NCBI RefSeq assembly: GCF_007991275.1
Contig: NZ_BJYA01000008.1
Span: forward strand, 1 to 33,774
Source of the DNA: Alkalibacillus haloalkaliphilus
Lineage (GTDB): Bacteria; Bacillota; Bacilli; Bacillales; Alkalibacillaceae
Reading direction: 5' to 3'
DNA: 33,774 nucleotides
A model generated the notes under the pieces. It made no database searches and was not told where the DNA came from. It saw only the letters and a list, made by a program, of their open reading frames with translations. This document shows positions 14,865 through 22,448 of the stretch, in pieces. Positions within the stretch are counted from its first letter, which is position 1, and each line of letters begins with the position of its first letter. The position numbers and the translations under genes were made by a program.

Positions 14865-15251
14865 CTAAAAGCCTACTAACTGTACGTCTACGATATCTCC
14901 CCGTTTTATCTTCACGCGAAAACCTTGATCCACCGTTCGTAACATTAATATGTCTTCATCACACTTCTCAATCGTTCCAATATATTTGTTATTGTCAGTT
15001 TGAACTTCGCATTTCATTTTTGGGAGAATGCTAGGCATATCAACCATATATCTAAGTCTCTCTTCAACTGACATGTCTTGAAACTTCCTTCGCTTAGATG
15101 CAACACTTTCCTTCTTTTCTTCCTCTTTAGGCTCAATGTCTATCACATTTTCATTGTTGCTATAAAAATATGATTGTGCTTTGGCAGAAGGGTTACTCTC
15201 AGAGTTTTGCGAAATAAATAAAAGCGGTGGCTTCACTTTATGATCCGGCAT
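14865..15251 (-). CDS. cotO: Spore coat protein CotO
   Basis: 128 aa. The N-terminal VKPPLLFISQ, a low-complexity middle (Ser/Asn then Glu/Lys-rich, about 15-55), and the C-terminal domain VEERLRYMVDMPSILP ... CEVQTDNNKYIGTIE are consistent with CotO, a coat-morphogenesis protein needed for outer coat and exosporium assembly. ATG behind AGAGGAG. Its position between fabI and cotZ is the same as in Bacillus subtilis, which supports the name. No SigK promoter was clearly located in the 128 bp between cotO and the fabI terminator. Confidence 0.82.
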   Translation of the reverse strand: MPDHKVKPPLLFISQNSESNPSAKAQSYFYSNNENVIDIEPKEEEKKESVASKRRKFQDMSVEERLRYMVDMPSILPKMKCEVQTDNNKYIGTIEKCDEDILMLRTVDQGFRVKIKRGDIVDVQLVGF

Positions 15252-15317
15252 GAGTCAATCTCCTCTCTTGACTTCTTTTCACCTTATCTTATGCATAAAT
15301 GCCTAGAGGAGTGAGCA

Positions 15318-15358
15318 TTAAAAAACAAAGTGCTTCCAGATTAACAGAAAACACTTTG
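15318..15358 (-). terminator. Terminator after fabI
   Basis: A 12-bp stem with two G-T pairs (15326-15337 with 15347-15358, CAAAGTG/CACTTTG at its base) is followed on the minus strand by TTTTTT. Confidence 0.88.
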
Positions 15359-15379
15359 CTATTTGAAAGTTAAAAGTTC

Positions 15380-16156
15380 TTATCGACCTAAAATGCTATA
15401 ACCGCTATCGACGTGTAAAATTTCACCTGTCATACCACGAGATAAATTACTCATTAAGAAATAAGCAACGTCGCCAACCTCTTCTTGTGTAACTGGTTTA
15501 CGCAATGGTGCACGCTCTGAAATCTCTTGTAAAATTGAGTTAAAGTCGCCAACACCTTTTGCTGATAGCGTACGAATTGGACCAGCTGAGATTGCGTTTA
15601 CACGGATTCCATACTTACCTAAATCGTTAGCTGCATATTTCATCGTCGCATCTAAGCTGGCTTTTGCTACACCCATTACGTTGTAGTTCTCAACAACACG
15701 CTCGCCACCTAAATAAGTGAGTGTTACGATGCTTCCGCCTTCTGTCATGACATCTTTAGCAGCACGAGATACGGCAGCTAATGAGAATGCACTAATGTTA
15801 TGCGCTAGTAAGAAGCCATCACGTGATGTATCAATGAATTCACCTTTAAGTTCATCACGGTTTGCAAATGCAATACAGTGAGCTAATCCATGAATGACAC
15901 CTACATCATTTTTGATGTTCTCGAATGTTGTATTGATTGCGTCATCATCTGTTACGTCACACTCATAAAATAGAGAATCATCTCGATCTAATGTCTTTGC
16001 TAAGTCACGTACAGGTTTTTCGAAACGTTCATTGGCATAAGTAAAGATTAGACGCGCACCTGCATCATGTAATGCTTGAGCAATCCCCCAAGCAATACTG
16101 CGTCTGTTTGCTACACCCATTACGACATATGTTTTACCTTCTAATGAAAAATTCAT
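15380..16156 (-). CDS. fabI: Enoyl-[acyl-carrier-protein] reductase (NADH)
   Basis: 258 aa, the usual FabI length. It reduces trans-2-enoyl-ACP, the last step of each round of type II fatty-acid synthesis. The nucleotide-binding segment GVANRRSIAWG is at 14-24. The catalytic pair is Tyr158 and Lys165 (YNVMGVAK), with Tyr148 also conserved. The C-terminal GEILHVDSGY is typical. ATG behind AGGAGGTCAATCAA. A near-perfect FapR box overlaps the promoter, so expression should fall when malonyl-CoA is low. Monocistronic with its own terminator. Confidence 0.95.
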   Translation of the reverse strand: MNFSLEGKTYVVMGVANRRSIAWGIAQALHDAGARLIFTYANERFEKPVRDLAKTLDRDDSLFYECDVTDDDAINTTFENIKNDVGVIHGLAHCIAFANRDELKGEFIDTSRDGFLLAHNISAFSLAAVSRAAKDVMTEGGSIVTLTYLGGERVVENYNVMGVAKASLDATMKYAANDLGKYGIRVNAISAGPIRTLSAKGVGDFNSILQEISERAPLRKPVTQEEVGDVAYFLMSNLSRGMTGEILHVDSGYSILGR

Positions 16157-16198
16157 TTGATTGACCTCCTAGTCAGTCATAGAAATTATGGTTTGTTA

Positions 16199-16242
16199 TT
16201 AGTACCTACTACTATTTTATATAAAATTGACGACAGATACAA
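16199..16242 (-). promoter_or_regulatory. fabI promoter with FapR operator
   Basis: Minus-strand -35 TTGTAT (16237-16242) and -10 TAAAAT (16214-16219) are 17 nt apart. The 17-mer TTAGTACCTACTACTAT (16199-16215) matches the FapR consensus TTAGTACCTRNTACTAA at all but the last base. FapR represses lipid-synthesis genes and is released by malonyl-CoA. Confidence 0.8.
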
Positions 16243-16355
16243 TTGTTTTCTTTAGATTAATTGAAAACTTTCATAAACTGTTAGCGAGTTCACATTGACG
16301 AACTAACCTAAATGCACGAAAATAGAATAGATGATGACTTTAAAGGAGTATATCC

Positions 16356-17528
16356 ATGAACAACACTGGAAACGATAAAAAACTCGATACTTTTCTTATA
16401 TTTATTATGACAGCTTTAGTTGCGATTAGTTGTATTACATTATATACATTGCAACCTCATTTACCAGGTTATTTATCCGATAACAACTTCTATTTACTGC
16501 AATTAATGTGGTTTGTAGTAGGAACAGTTGGAATTGCGTTAATAATGATTCTAGATTTCGATCGTTACCGTAAACTTGCTTGGCCAGTTTACATATTAGG
16601 AATCTTAATGTTAGCTGGTCTTTTTGTTTGGGGCGACACTCGATTAGGAGCAACTCGTTGGTACGACTTACCTATTGGTTCGATACAGCCATCAGAGTTC
16701 ATGAAAGTGTTTCTCGTCATTGCCCTGGCTCATGTTATAACTTCACATAATGAAAAGTGGACACATAAAGACTTAAAATATGATTTATTATTGTTAGGAA
16801 AGATTGTTGCCTTAACATTACCGCCATTCGCCTTAATCGCGATGCAGCCTGACTTAGGTTCATCGTTAGTTATTATGTCAATTATGGGCTTTTTAATCTT
16901 AATATCTGGAATCCGTTGGCGAGTTATTTTAGTTATATTAGGTCTTTTCACGTTAATCGGCACTGCACTTGCAGCGATGTACCTGTTGTACACTGAACAG
17001 TTTATCGACTTCATTAATGAGTACACGCCATTTGGACATGCGATTCACCGTATTCAAGCATGGCAAGACCCTCATTTGTATGAACAAAGTTCCGCCATGC
17101 AAGTGATCCGTTCCATGTTAGTCATTGGCTCAGGAGAATTATCAGGTAAAGGGATTGGTAACTTTGAACTTTACATCCCTGAACGCCATACAGACATGAT
17201 ATTTACGGCTATTGCTGAACAATTCGGCTTTATCGGATCAAGCATCGTTATTATTTTGTTCTTTTTAATGATCTACCGTATAATTCAAATCGCACTCGTT
17301 TGCCGTGACCCGTTCGGTACGTATTTAGCCGTTGGTTTCGTCGGTATGTTCTCTTATCAAATCTTCCAAAATATCGGCATGTCTATTCAGCTTTTACCAC
17401 TAACCGGACTTCCACTTCCTTTCTTAAGTTACGGTGGAACGTCACTACTCGTTTATATGGCTGCAATTGGTCTTGTGCTGAATATACAATCGAGGAAAAA
17501 AGAATACATGTTTGAAACAGATGACTAA
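16356..17528 (+). CDS. SEDS-family peptidoglycan glycosyltransferase (RodA/FtsW/SpoVE)
   Basis: 390 aa with about ten membrane helices. Family signatures are GATRWYDLPIGSIQPSE in the first third, MQPDLGSSLV in the centre, the loop ERHTDMIFTAIAEQFGFIGS, and the C-terminal GLPLPFLSYGGTSLL. These proteins polymerise lipid II with a partner class B PBP. The Asp of the central loop and the short cytoplasmic tail fit the RodA branch (cell elongation), but FtsW and SpoVE cannot be excluded. ATG behind AAAGGAG. It converges on the rluD-like gene with overlapping stop codons. Confidence 0.85.
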   Translation: MNNTGNDKKLDTFLIFIMTALVAISCITLYTLQPHLPGYLSDNNFYLLQLMWFVVGTVGIALIMILDFDRYRKLAWPVYILGILMLAGLFVWGDTRLGATRWYDLPIGSIQPSEFMKVFLVIALAHVITSHNEKWTHKDLKYDLLLLGKIVALTLPPFALIAMQPDLGSSLVIMSIMGFLILISGIRWRVILVILGLFTLIGTALAAMYLLYTEQFIDFINEYTPFGHAIHRIQAWQDPHLYEQSSAMQVIRSMLVIGSGELSGKGIGNFELYIPERHTDMIFTAIAEQFGFIGSSIVIILFFLMIYRIIQIALVCRDPFGTYLAVGFVGMFSYQIFQNIGMSIQLLPLTGLPLPFLSYGGTSLLVYMAAIGLVLNIQSRKKEYMFETDD

Positions 17529-18391
17529 GTTAACCGTTTCAATTCATTCGGTTTGTTAGCATAAGCATGGACTGTTTGCTTATGAATCGGGTGTTGAAAT
17601 GTAACCCATTCGCAATGTAATGCTTGTCCGGTTAATTGATGATGATCTCCACCATATAAGTCATCACCAATTAACGGATGGCCTATATGGGCAAAATGAA
17701 CACGAATTTGATGTGTTCGACCTGTTTCAAGTTCCACTTCAACTTGCGAGCCTTGCGCGTTTTCCCGTTTTACACGGTAATGCGTAACGGCTCGTTTTCC
17801 TTTATCACTTACTTTGCGTTCGATGATTGAAGGTAAGTTACGTGCGATTGGTAAGTCTATCGTTCCACATGATTGCTCCAAATGACCAGTTACAAACGCC
17901 TCATACAATCTTTTAATCTCACTTTGTTGTAATAAATGATGGATGTACCGATTTTTAGCGATGATCACTAACCCTGACGTAAAGCGATCTAAACGGGTGA
18001 CGACATGGTAAGTGGCATTAATCGATTGAGTATCAAAATAATGCAATACGCCATTAGCTAACGTTGATTCTTTCAAGTCATTCATATTCGGTGAGACAGC
18101 CAAACCTCTTCGTTTATTAATAATTAGTAAGTAATCATCTTCATACACAATTTGAAGAGGCATATATTTTGGTTCGACTGCGTCACTTCTTTTTTCTGCT
18201 GGAAACTGAACGGTTAAAACATCACCTGTAACTATTTCTTTCCTTACTGTAACTGATTCTCCATTAATCAGAATGGCTCCTTCTTTTTTCACTTCTTTTA
18301 ATAAGCGGTTAGAAAAAGCTCGCACGTGCAGTAAATAATCACGTACGAGCCACTGATGATGTTTTCTAGTAATAGACCATGAAATATTCAT
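17525..18391 (-). CDS. RluA-family pseudouridine synthase (YjbO-like)
   Basis: 288 aa from ATG at 18391 (AGGTG upstream), 13 nt after the nadK stop; a longer frame reading into nadK lacks a ribosome site. The N-terminal part (1-75) carries an S4-like RNA-binding segment (LLKEVKKEGAILINGE). The catalytic Asp135 lies in TRLDRFTSG, where the usual first residue is His. RTHQIRVHFAHIGHPLIGD is the second family motif. It converts specific uridines in rRNA or tRNA to pseudouridine; the target is not predictable. Third gene of the relQ-nadK-yjbO operon. Stop overlaps that of the convergent SEDS gene. Confidence 0.88.
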   Translation of the reverse strand: MNISWSITRKHHQWLVRDYLLHVRAFSNRLLKEVKKEGAILINGESVTVRKEIVTGDVLTVQFPAEKRSDAVEPKYMPLQIVYEDDYLLIINKRRGLAVSPNMNDLKESTLANGVLHYFDTQSINATYHVVTRLDRFTSGLVIIAKNRYIHHLLQQSEIKRLYEAFVTGHLEQSCGTIDLPIARNLPSIIERKVSDKGKRAVTHYRVKRENAQGSQVEVELETGRTHQIRVHFAHIGHPLIGDDLYGGDHHQLTGQALHCEWVTFQHPIHKQTVHAYANKPNELKRLT

Positions 18392-18404
18392 TTGCTTCTC
18401 ACAC

Positions 18405-19214
18405 CTAGAATTCTGTTCTTTCATTCGAAATAAAGGAATCGTGCACGCGTTTCCAAAACGGAAACGGACGAAAGCGCGCAAAACGAACCCGTTCTTTGGC
18501 AACACGACATTGAATACTGTGAACATGATTAAAGTTCATCGTTAAATGATCAATCGTAATTAAAAACGTTCTGTCACTTTTCGGCTTCATTACCGCTGTA
18601 TGATGTTTTGGTAAAATAAGTGGCGAACCGACTGTACGGAACACACGGTTGTTAATTGAAGCCATCTCCGTAATTTGGAAAGCTTCTAGTGAAGGGTGAA
18701 TAATTGCTCCACCTAATGCTTTATTGTATGCCGTAGAACCTGATGGCGTTGAAATACATAATCCATCACCACGGAACGTTTCAAAATGCTCACCTTTAAT
18801 CTCAACGTCCAACACAACAGAACCTTCAGCGGTTTTAACTGAAATCTCATTTAACGCTAAGTAGCAATGTTCTTCATCATATTCTTCAGGTCTAATCGTT
18901 AACTCTAATAACGGGTACTCAACGACTTGGAATGGTGTTCTCGCAATCTCAATAATTAACTTTTCTAACTCCTCTGGTACCCAATCAGCATAAAACCCTA
19001 AGTGCCCTGTATGTACACCGATGAACGCTGTCTCATTCAGCCTGTGGACATAACGGTGAAACGCTTCTAACAACGTTCCGTCACCACCAACTGAAATGAC
19101 TAAATCGGGCTCTTCTTCGTTATACTCCATCTTAAATTCAGACAAATAACTTTTAAACTTTGATTTAATTTCTTTGGAAGCTTGGTCTCCTCGGCACTGT
19201 ACTGCAAACTTCAC
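18405..19214 (-). CDS. nadK: NAD kinase
   Basis: 269 aa. It phosphorylates NAD to NADP. The NAD-kinase motif GGDGT is at 43-47, followed by the second glycine-rich region [20 protein letters not shown] and the C-terminal ILPKHH segment. GTG start behind AAGGTGGGG. It sits between relQ (30 nt upstream) and the pseudouridine synthase, the same arrangement as yjbM-ppnK-yjbO in Bacillus subtilis. No odd features. Confidence 0.94.
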   Translation of the reverse strand: MKFAVQCRGDQASKEIKSKFKSYLSEFKMEYNEEEPDLVISVGGDGTLLEAFHRYVHRLNETAFIGVHTGHLGFYADWVPEELEKLIIEIARTPFQVVEYPLLELTIRPEEYDEEHCYLALNEISVKTAEGSVVLDVEIKGEHFETFRGDGLCISTPSGSTAYNKALGGAIIHPSLEAFQITEMASINNRVFRTVGSPLILPKHHTAVMKPKSDRTFLITIDHLTMNFNHVHSIQCRVAKERVRFARFRPFPFWKRVHDSFISNERTEF

Positions 19215-19244
19215 TTCAACCCCACCTTTATCGAGTCTAAAACG

Positions 19245-19859
19245 CTAATCTTTTTTACGACGGAAAAATTCTTGTGCATCGCGTATTTCTTTTCTAATTT
19301 TCGACATTTCTTCATCTAGTCGAAATGCGGCTTCAGCGGCATTTTTTAATCGTTGTGTTACATCTGAAGGCATTTGACCAGAGTATTTATAATTTAAAGA
19401 GTGTTCATTAATCGCCCAGAAGTTCATCGCTAATGTACGAATTTGCACTTCAGCTAAAATCCGCTTCTCACCGTGAATCGTTTCAACCGGGTATGAAATG
19501 ATGACGTGATAAGAGCGGTAGCCACTTTCTTTATTTTTCTCTATATAATCTTTCTCTTCTACTATGTCAAAATCTTGTCGTGCCCGGATCATGTCAACAA
19601 CTTCATAAATGTCATCCACGAAAGGACAAACGACTCTTAATCCTGCTATATCTTGTACTTCTTCTTCTATTTTCGGGATCGGAATCTCTCGCCTTTTAGC
19701 TTTATCAACAATGCTTGTGATTGGTTTGACTCGACCTGTGACAAACTCAATGGGAGAATGTCGAGACTCGTAATCAAATTGTTTACGCATTCCTTTTAGT
19801 TTAATCTTTAATTCATCTACTGCTTGACTGTACGGTGCTAAAAAGATATCCCATTTCAA
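19245..19859 (-). CDS. relQ: Small alarmone synthetase RelQ/YjbM (GTP pyrophosphokinase)
   Basis: 204 aa from TTG at 19859, chosen because GGGGGAG lies 6 nt upstream; the GTG at 19880 is upstream of that ribosome site. A stand-alone synthetase domain with no hydrolase, TGS or ACT parts. Motifs DIAGLRV (70-76), GYRSYH (113-118), EVQIRT (137-142) and the NEHSLNYKY helix are present, with the C-terminal helical tail needed for tetramer assembly. It makes (p)ppGpp from GTP or GDP and ATP, independent of ribosome stalling, often in cell-wall stress. First gene of an operon with nadK. Confidence 0.93.
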   Translation of the reverse strand: MKWDIFLAPYSQAVDELKIKLKGMRKQFDYESRHSPIEFVTGRVKPITSIVDKAKRREIPIPKIEEEVQDIAGLRVVCPFVDDIYEVVDMIRARQDFDIVEEKDYIEKNKESGYRSYHVIISYPVETIHGEKRILAEVQIRTLAMNFWAINEHSLNYKYSGQMPSDVTQRLKNAAEAAFRLDEEMSKIRKEIRDAQEFFRRKKD

Positions 19860-19902
19860 ACGGTTCTCCCCCACTTTCACATGATGTCTTTACACTAACC
19901 CC

Positions 19903-19931
19903 ATTGTACCATAATTTCCCCACTGCCATAA
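19903..19931 (-). promoter_or_regulatory. Probable relQ promoter
   Basis: Minus-strand extended -10 TGGTACAAT (hexamer 19903-19908), with a weak -35 TTATGG (19926-19931) 17 nt upstream. It is back-to-back with the yjbK promoter. Confidence 0.5.
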
Positions 19932-19934
19932 TCG

Positions 19935-19963
19935 TTGAATCTAACAAATTTATCCTGCATAAT
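19935..19963 (+). promoter_or_regulatory. SigA-type promoter for the CYTH gene
   Basis: TTGAAT (19935-19940) and CATAAT (19958-19963) with a 17-nt spacer, 28 nt upstream of the yjbK start. Confidence 0.65.
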
Positions 19964-19991
19964 GAGAATGAGTTTAGCGAGAGGTGAGACT

Positions 19992-20564
19992 ATGCAAGAA
20001 ATTGAAATTGAATTTAAAAACTTACTAACACAAGAAGAATACGAACGTTTAGCCGCGCATTATATTAAGGATTCTTCACAGATCAAACAACAGGTTAACT
20101 ACTATTTTGAGACTGATGATTTTGAATTGCGTTCTAAACGTGCTGCACTAAGAATTCGCGAAAAAAATGGTGAATACATAGCAACCTTAAAACAACCTGT
20201 CGAAAACGGTCTATTAGAAACCCATGACATTGTGACCGAACAACAATTTAACGACTGGCTTAAAGATGACATTTCTCTACCTTCTAATATAAAGAAACAG
20301 TTGGACGAGATTGGTGTTACTGGTGATCAACTTTCATACAAAGGTGTCTTACAAACAAATCGATTCGAAGAGAAATATGACCAGTATATAATTGTTTTAG
20401 ACCACAGTCAGTATAATCAAACAGAGGACTATGAACTAGAGCTCGAAGCGTATGACTATGAATTTGGTAAACAACTTTTTTCAGAGCTATTAGATAAATT
20501 TCAAATAGAAAAACGAGAAACTCCTAATAAAATTGCGCGTTTCTTTGCTTCTGTAAAAAATTAA
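19992..20564 (+). CDS. yjbK: CYTH domain protein YjbK
   Basis: 190 aa from ATG at 19992 behind GAGAGGTGAG; an upstream frame opening at 19935 lies in the promoter. The CYTH signature ExExK is at 5-9 (EIEFK), followed by RSKRAALRIREKNGEYIATLK and the acidic ELELEAYDYEF region, giving the charged tunnel used to bind triphosphates and a divalent metal. Relatives include adenylate cyclase 2, thiamine triphosphatase and inorganic triphosphatase. Substrate of YjbK not settled. Divergent from relQ. Confidence 0.88.
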   Translation: MQEIEIEFKNLLTQEEYERLAAHYIKDSSQIKQQVNYYFETDDFELRSKRAALRIREKNGEYIATLKQPVENGLLETHDIVTEQQFNDWLKDDISLPSNIKKQLDEIGVTGDQLSYKGVLQTNRFEEKYDQYIIVLDHSQYNQTEDYELELEAYDYEFGKQLFSELLDKFQIEKRETPNKIARFFASVKN

Positions 20565-20631
20565 CACCATGTCTGACATCGCATAATGAACGGAAGTTAC
20601 TATGTTAACAGCATTTCCCTATTCATATTAA

Positions 20632-20660
20632 TTGATACTGCGCTTAGCGGTTGCTACAAT
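20632..20660 (+). promoter_or_regulatory. SigA-type promoter for trHb-yjbH
   Basis: TTGATA (20632-20637) and TACAAT (20655-20660) are separated by exactly 17 nt, 28 nt before the haemoglobin start codon. Confidence 0.82.
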
Positions 20661-20687
20661 AAAGAACAAAGAGAGAGAGGAATTTAC

Positions 20688-21071
20688 ATGTCACATTCAC
20701 AAGCAAACATTTATGAAGCTATCGGAGGCGAAGAGGCTGTTGAACGTTTAGTAGATGCTTTTTATAAACGTGTAGCCGAACATCCAGACCTCATTCCGAT
20801 CTTTCCAGATGATTTAACTGAAACGAGAAGAAAACAAAAACAATTTTTAACACAATTTTTCGGTGGACCACAACTATATATTCAAGAGCATGGTCACCCT
20901 ATGCTTAGAGCTAGACATATGCCATTTCAAATCACACCGACACGTCGTGATGCTTGGTTAGATTGTATGGCAGAAGCATTAGATGAAGCAGAAATTGATG
21001 AGCCTTATAGAAGCTCTATTTTCGAAAGGCTAACGATGACTGCTAATCATATGATGAACACACCGGAGTAA
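20688..21071 (+). CDS. yjbI: Truncated haemoglobin, group II (YjbI/trHbO)
   Basis: 127 aa from ATG at 20688 behind GAGAGAGAGG; a longer frame from 20586 runs through the promoter. A 2-on-2 globin fold: AFYKRV helix B with the Phe-Tyr pair at 25-26, FFGGPQLY loop, proximal His77 in RARHMPF, and the G8-type Trp90 in AWLDCM that marks group II. It binds haem and probably oxygen or NO. Paired with yjbH (gap of 23 nt), as in the B. subtilis yjbI-yjbH operon, linking it to redox and nitrosative stress. Confidence 0.93.
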   Translation: MSHSQANIYEAIGGEEAVERLVDAFYKRVAEHPDLIPIFPDDLTETRRKQKQFLTQFFGGPQLYIQEHGHPMLRARHMPFQITPTRRDAWLDCMAEALDEAEIDEPYRSSIFERLTMTANHMMNTPE

Positions 21072-21094
21072 ATTGTTTAAAGGGGGAAATCGAT

Positions 21095-21991
21095 GTGATG
21101 GATCAAACAGCAGATGTTATGAACAATCTTGCATCGAATGATAATTCCCAAGTTGACTTTTGTAACTTACTAAATAAACCAGTAGAAATATATTTATTTG
21201 TCGACCCGCTTTGCCCGGATTGTTGGTCTTTTGAACCTTATATAAAAAAGCTAGCGATGGAATATGGATGTTATTTTAAATTACGCACGATCGTCACGGG
21301 AAAATCAACTGAAATGAACATCCCAACCTTAAACAGAACGAAGAGCCATTCCTCTTGGCGTAAAGTTTCGAAACGTACTGGGATGAACTGTGACGATGAA
21401 TTTGAATCAAGTCCTGTATCATCGCCAATCTTATCGTCACTGGCGATTAAAGCAGCTGAACTTCAAGGCCAACGTTTAGGTACAAAGTATTTACGTAAAC
21501 TACGCGAATATTTATTTTTAGACAGACAAAACATTTCAGATGAAGACGTGCTAATTGAGGTTGCTGAAAAAGTCAATTTGGATGTAGAGGAGTTTAAGAA
21601 AGACTTACATTCCAAAACAGCAAAGAAAGCTCTAAAATGCGACATACATGTTGCAAGAGAGATGGAAGTTGAACAAACACCAGCAATGGTCATGTTCAAT
21701 CGCGAGAAAGAAGAAGACGGTTTAAAAGTTTGTGGACTTTATAATTATGACACTTATATTCGTGCATTATATGAGGTGATGGATCGTAAACCACGCCCTT
21801 CAGTAAAACCAGAACTTATCGATTTCTTAAATCACTTCGAATTTGTCGCATCAAAAGAAGTATCCGTCGTCTTTGACTGGTCGGAAGAAAAGACAGAAAA
21901 AGAATTAAAGAAACTGCAACTATCTCGTAATGTAGAGCGTTTTCCTGTAAAGCACGGGACTTTTTGGAAATATATAACACAGGACAACTAG
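21095..21991 (+). CDS. yjbH: Spx-degradation adaptor YjbH (SpxH), DsbA-like
   Basis: 298 aa from GTG at 21095 (ATG at 21098 also possible), AAAGGGGG 8 nt upstream. The N-terminal thioredoxin/DsbA-like domain carries CPDC at 40-43 after LFVDPL; a central helical insertion and a cis-Pro region (VEQTPAMVMF) follow. The C-terminal part (about 220-298) is specific to YjbH. In Bacillus it binds Spx and speeds its breakdown by ClpXP, and is itself inactivated in disulphide stress. Its substrate Spx is encoded about 8 kb away in the same window. Confidence 0.92.
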   Translation: MMDQTADVMNNLASNDNSQVDFCNLLNKPVEIYLFVDPLCPDCWSFEPYIKKLAMEYGCYFKLRTIVTGKSTEMNIPTLNRTKSHSSWRKVSKRTGMNCDDEFESSPVSSPILSSLAIKAAELQGQRLGTKYLRKLREYLFLDRQNISDEDVLIEVAEKVNLDVEEFKKDLHSKTAKKALKCDIHVAREMEVEQTPAMVMFNREKEEDGLKVCGLYNYDTYIRALYEVMDRKPRPSVKPELIDFLNHFEFVASKEVSVVFDWSEEKTEKELKKLQLSRNVERFPVKHGTFWKYITQDN

Positions 21992-22040
21992 AATATTTTC
22001 ATTAAAAGCACCATATGATGAGTATCAAAGGAAGGGAACG

Positions 22041-22229
22041 ATGCACATGCTCCAACTTCTCTTTTGGTTGATTCTGATTATAGGTGCTTTTTTCTTTAAC
22101 ATGTTAGGTATGATGCAATTAGTGCCTAGGTGGATCTCTTTTCCACTCCTGTTTTTAGTTTTATTTCTGTTTATTTCTGTAATTACACAAAGAAATTCTT
22201 ATGGTCGAACGACTAGACGTTTTCACTAG
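22041..22229 (+). CDS. Small two-helix membrane protein
   Basis: 62 aa, with hydrophobic helices at about 3-26 and 33-48 and a basic C-terminus (RNSYGRTTRRFH). Ribosome site AAGGAAGGG. It follows yjbH by 49 nt on the same strand and ends at a strong terminator, so it may be the last gene of the trHb-yjbH unit. I do not recognise a family. Confidence 0.65.
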   Translation: MHMLQLLFWLILIIGAFFFNMLGMMQLVPRWISFPLLFLVLFLFISVITQRNSYGRTTRRFH

Positions 22230-22259
22230 CCTTTGAGTGCGAATCTCAAAGGTTTTTAT
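22230..22259 (+). terminator. Terminator after the 62-aa membrane protein
   Basis: A perfect 8-bp stem (CCTTTGAG 22230-22237 with CTCAAAGG 22245-22252) followed by TTTTTATTTA. Confidence 0.92.
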
Positions 22260-22286
22260 TTAGTTGCTTTTGTCGAATATTGCTAT

Positions 22287-22391
22287 CTATGAGCTATTTG
22301 ATTAATTCTATGAGCCATTTGCTCCGATCTATGAGCCGTTTTTGCAAATCTATGAGCTATTATCGAATTTCTATGAGCTATTTCCAGAACA
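22287..22391. repeat. CTATGAGCYRTT array, exact 21-bp period
   Basis: Five copies of CTATGAGC followed by TATT, CATT or CGTT begin at 22287, 22308, 22329, 22350 and 22371, each exactly 21 bp apart, with variable 9-nt linkers. It lies between the terminators of two convergent units and contains no reading frame of note. Confidence 0.9.
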
Positions 22392-22401
22392 GATCTGCTA
22401 C

Positions 22402-22433
22402 TAAAAAAACAACCGACTACAAAGTAGCCGGCT
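22402..22433 (-). terminator. Terminator of pepF
   Basis: A 10-bp stem with two G-T pairs (22411-22420 with 22424-22433), then GTTTTTTTAG on the minus strand. Confidence 0.88.
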
Positions 22434-22448
22434 GCCCCTAGTTAAATC

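Noticed and set aside
18392-18526. N-terminal extension of the pseudouridine synthase into nadK
   Set aside because: The extension is out-of-frame nadK sequence. The ATG at 18391 follows an AGGTG site and gives the normal family length.
20586-20687. Longer start for the truncated haemoglobin
   Set aside because: The extra codons cover the -35 and -10 of a strong promoter, and the ATG at 20688 has a proper ribosome site and the standard globin start.
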